Positions 63,798 through 64,000 of a stretch of 64,000 nucleotides of DNA are shown piece by piece. The stretch covers positions 806,001 through 870,000 of the forward strand of contig NZ_FOJG01000002.1 in the NCBI RefSeq assembly GCF_900110835.1, given 5' to 3'. A program made the position numbers and the translations under genes. The first letter of the stretch is position 1, and every line of letters starts with the position of its first letter. The notes beneath the pieces were generated by a model. It had not been told where the DNA came from. It searched no databases and worked only from the letters and a program-made list of their open reading frames with translations. This DNA is from Chitinophaga arvensicola. Lineage in GTDB: Bacteria; Bacteroidota; Bacteroidia; Chitinophagales; Chitinophagaceae.

Positions 63798-64000
63798 TCA
63801 GGGTTTTTGTGCTGCTTCCAGCAAATAGAAATCATACACATAATTGTACCTTGAATTAGTACTGGCAATCGTATAGTCGATCGAGATAGTAAACCTTCCT
63901 TCAATCAGGTCGGGGCTATCCATAGGTACTACGCCCACTTCATCTACTTTAATACGTGGTTCGTAAAAGAGGATGGCGTTTTCTACCAGGTCGCGCAGAA
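63798..64000 (-). CDS. gp25-like baseplate wedge protein (partial, N-terminus beyond the right edge)
   Basis: Only the last 67 residues are in the window. They read LRDLVENAILFYEPRIKVDE, then a stretch with MDSPDLIEGRFTISIDYTIA and end in LLEAAQKP. The helix plus YEPRI and the strand ending in YTI match the C-terminal half of the gp25/GPW (Afp9-like) lysozyme-derived wedge family. It is the first visible gene of the eCIS operon, followed after 42 bp by the baseplate-J-like gene. Confidence 0.75.
   Translation of the reverse strand, partial: LRDLVENAILFYEPRIKVDEVGVVPMDSPDLIEGRFTISIDYTIASTNSRYNYVYDFYLLEAAQKP

Noticed and set aside
1..64000. tRNA, rRNA, CRISPR arrays, insertion sequences or phage integrase
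   Set aside because: No cloverleaf-type sequence, repeat-spacer array or transposase was recognised in a by-eye scan; this does not exclude a diverged element.

Overview
The window looks like chromosome from a Bacteroidota soil or plant-type bacterium, most likely close to Chitinophaga. The evidence is two SusC/SusD outer-membrane pairs, an ECF sigma/FecR pair, LytS/LytTR and TPR-kinase/LuxR two-component systems, TAnnTTTG-type promoter cores and almost no Shine-Dalgarno sites. No tRNA, rRNA, CRISPR array or insertion sequence was recognised. Family calls rest on reading motifs by eye; no database was searched.

Left part, 1-9.3 kb. A glycan-uptake locus on the minus strand (a GH99/71-like glycosidase with a CBM9-like domain, SusC, and a SusD cut by the window edge) is followed by a plus-strand pentameric ligand-gated ion channel homologue. 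The channel gene converges with, and overlaps, an M50-type membrane protease with TPR repeats. After these come a small membrane protein and a sterol-desaturase-type hydroxylase (to 10.2 kb).

10.4-16.2 kb is a plus-strand respiratory or assimilatory molybdoenzyme operon: a SLAC1/TDT anion channel, a NarI-like membrane protein, a nitrate-reductase-type molybdopterin subunit, a four-cluster ferredoxin, a twin-arginine Rieske protein and a small membrane protein. 16.2-22.7 kb is a second SusC/SusD pair with its own ECF sigma factor and FecR anti-sigma factor. 22.8-38.2 kb is a mixed region: a ferritin-like diiron protein behind a palindrome-rich control region, a GNAT acetyltransferase, a short UvrA paralogue, an SDR, a DUF1080 lipoprotein, a TonB-dependent receptor, two two-component systems, a small lipoprotein and a glycerophosphodiesterase.

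Right part, 38.4-64 kb. Thirteen minus-strand genes run with almost no gaps and form the downstream part of an extracellular contractile injection system (eCIS) operon. It reads, from the right edge: gp25-like baseplate wedge, two giant baseplate proteins, a tape-measure protein, then a cargo block and an AAA+ ATPase at the end. The cargo block holds three DUF4157 (eCIS_core) proteins and an OmpA-like protein, a pentapeptide protein, a beta-propeller, a vanadium-haloperoxidase-like protein and a ParA ATPase. The sheath, tube and spike genes must lie beyond the right edge.

The most interesting signal is in the cargo block. Four otherwise different proteins carry the same N-terminal double-phenylalanine signature (PFF, then 8 or 10 residues, then S/T-FF), which is a good candidate for an injectosome loading tag. 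Two of these proteins end in what look like enzymatic warheads: a caspase-like (clan CD) peptidase plus SH3b, and a PD-(D/E)XK nuclease-like domain.
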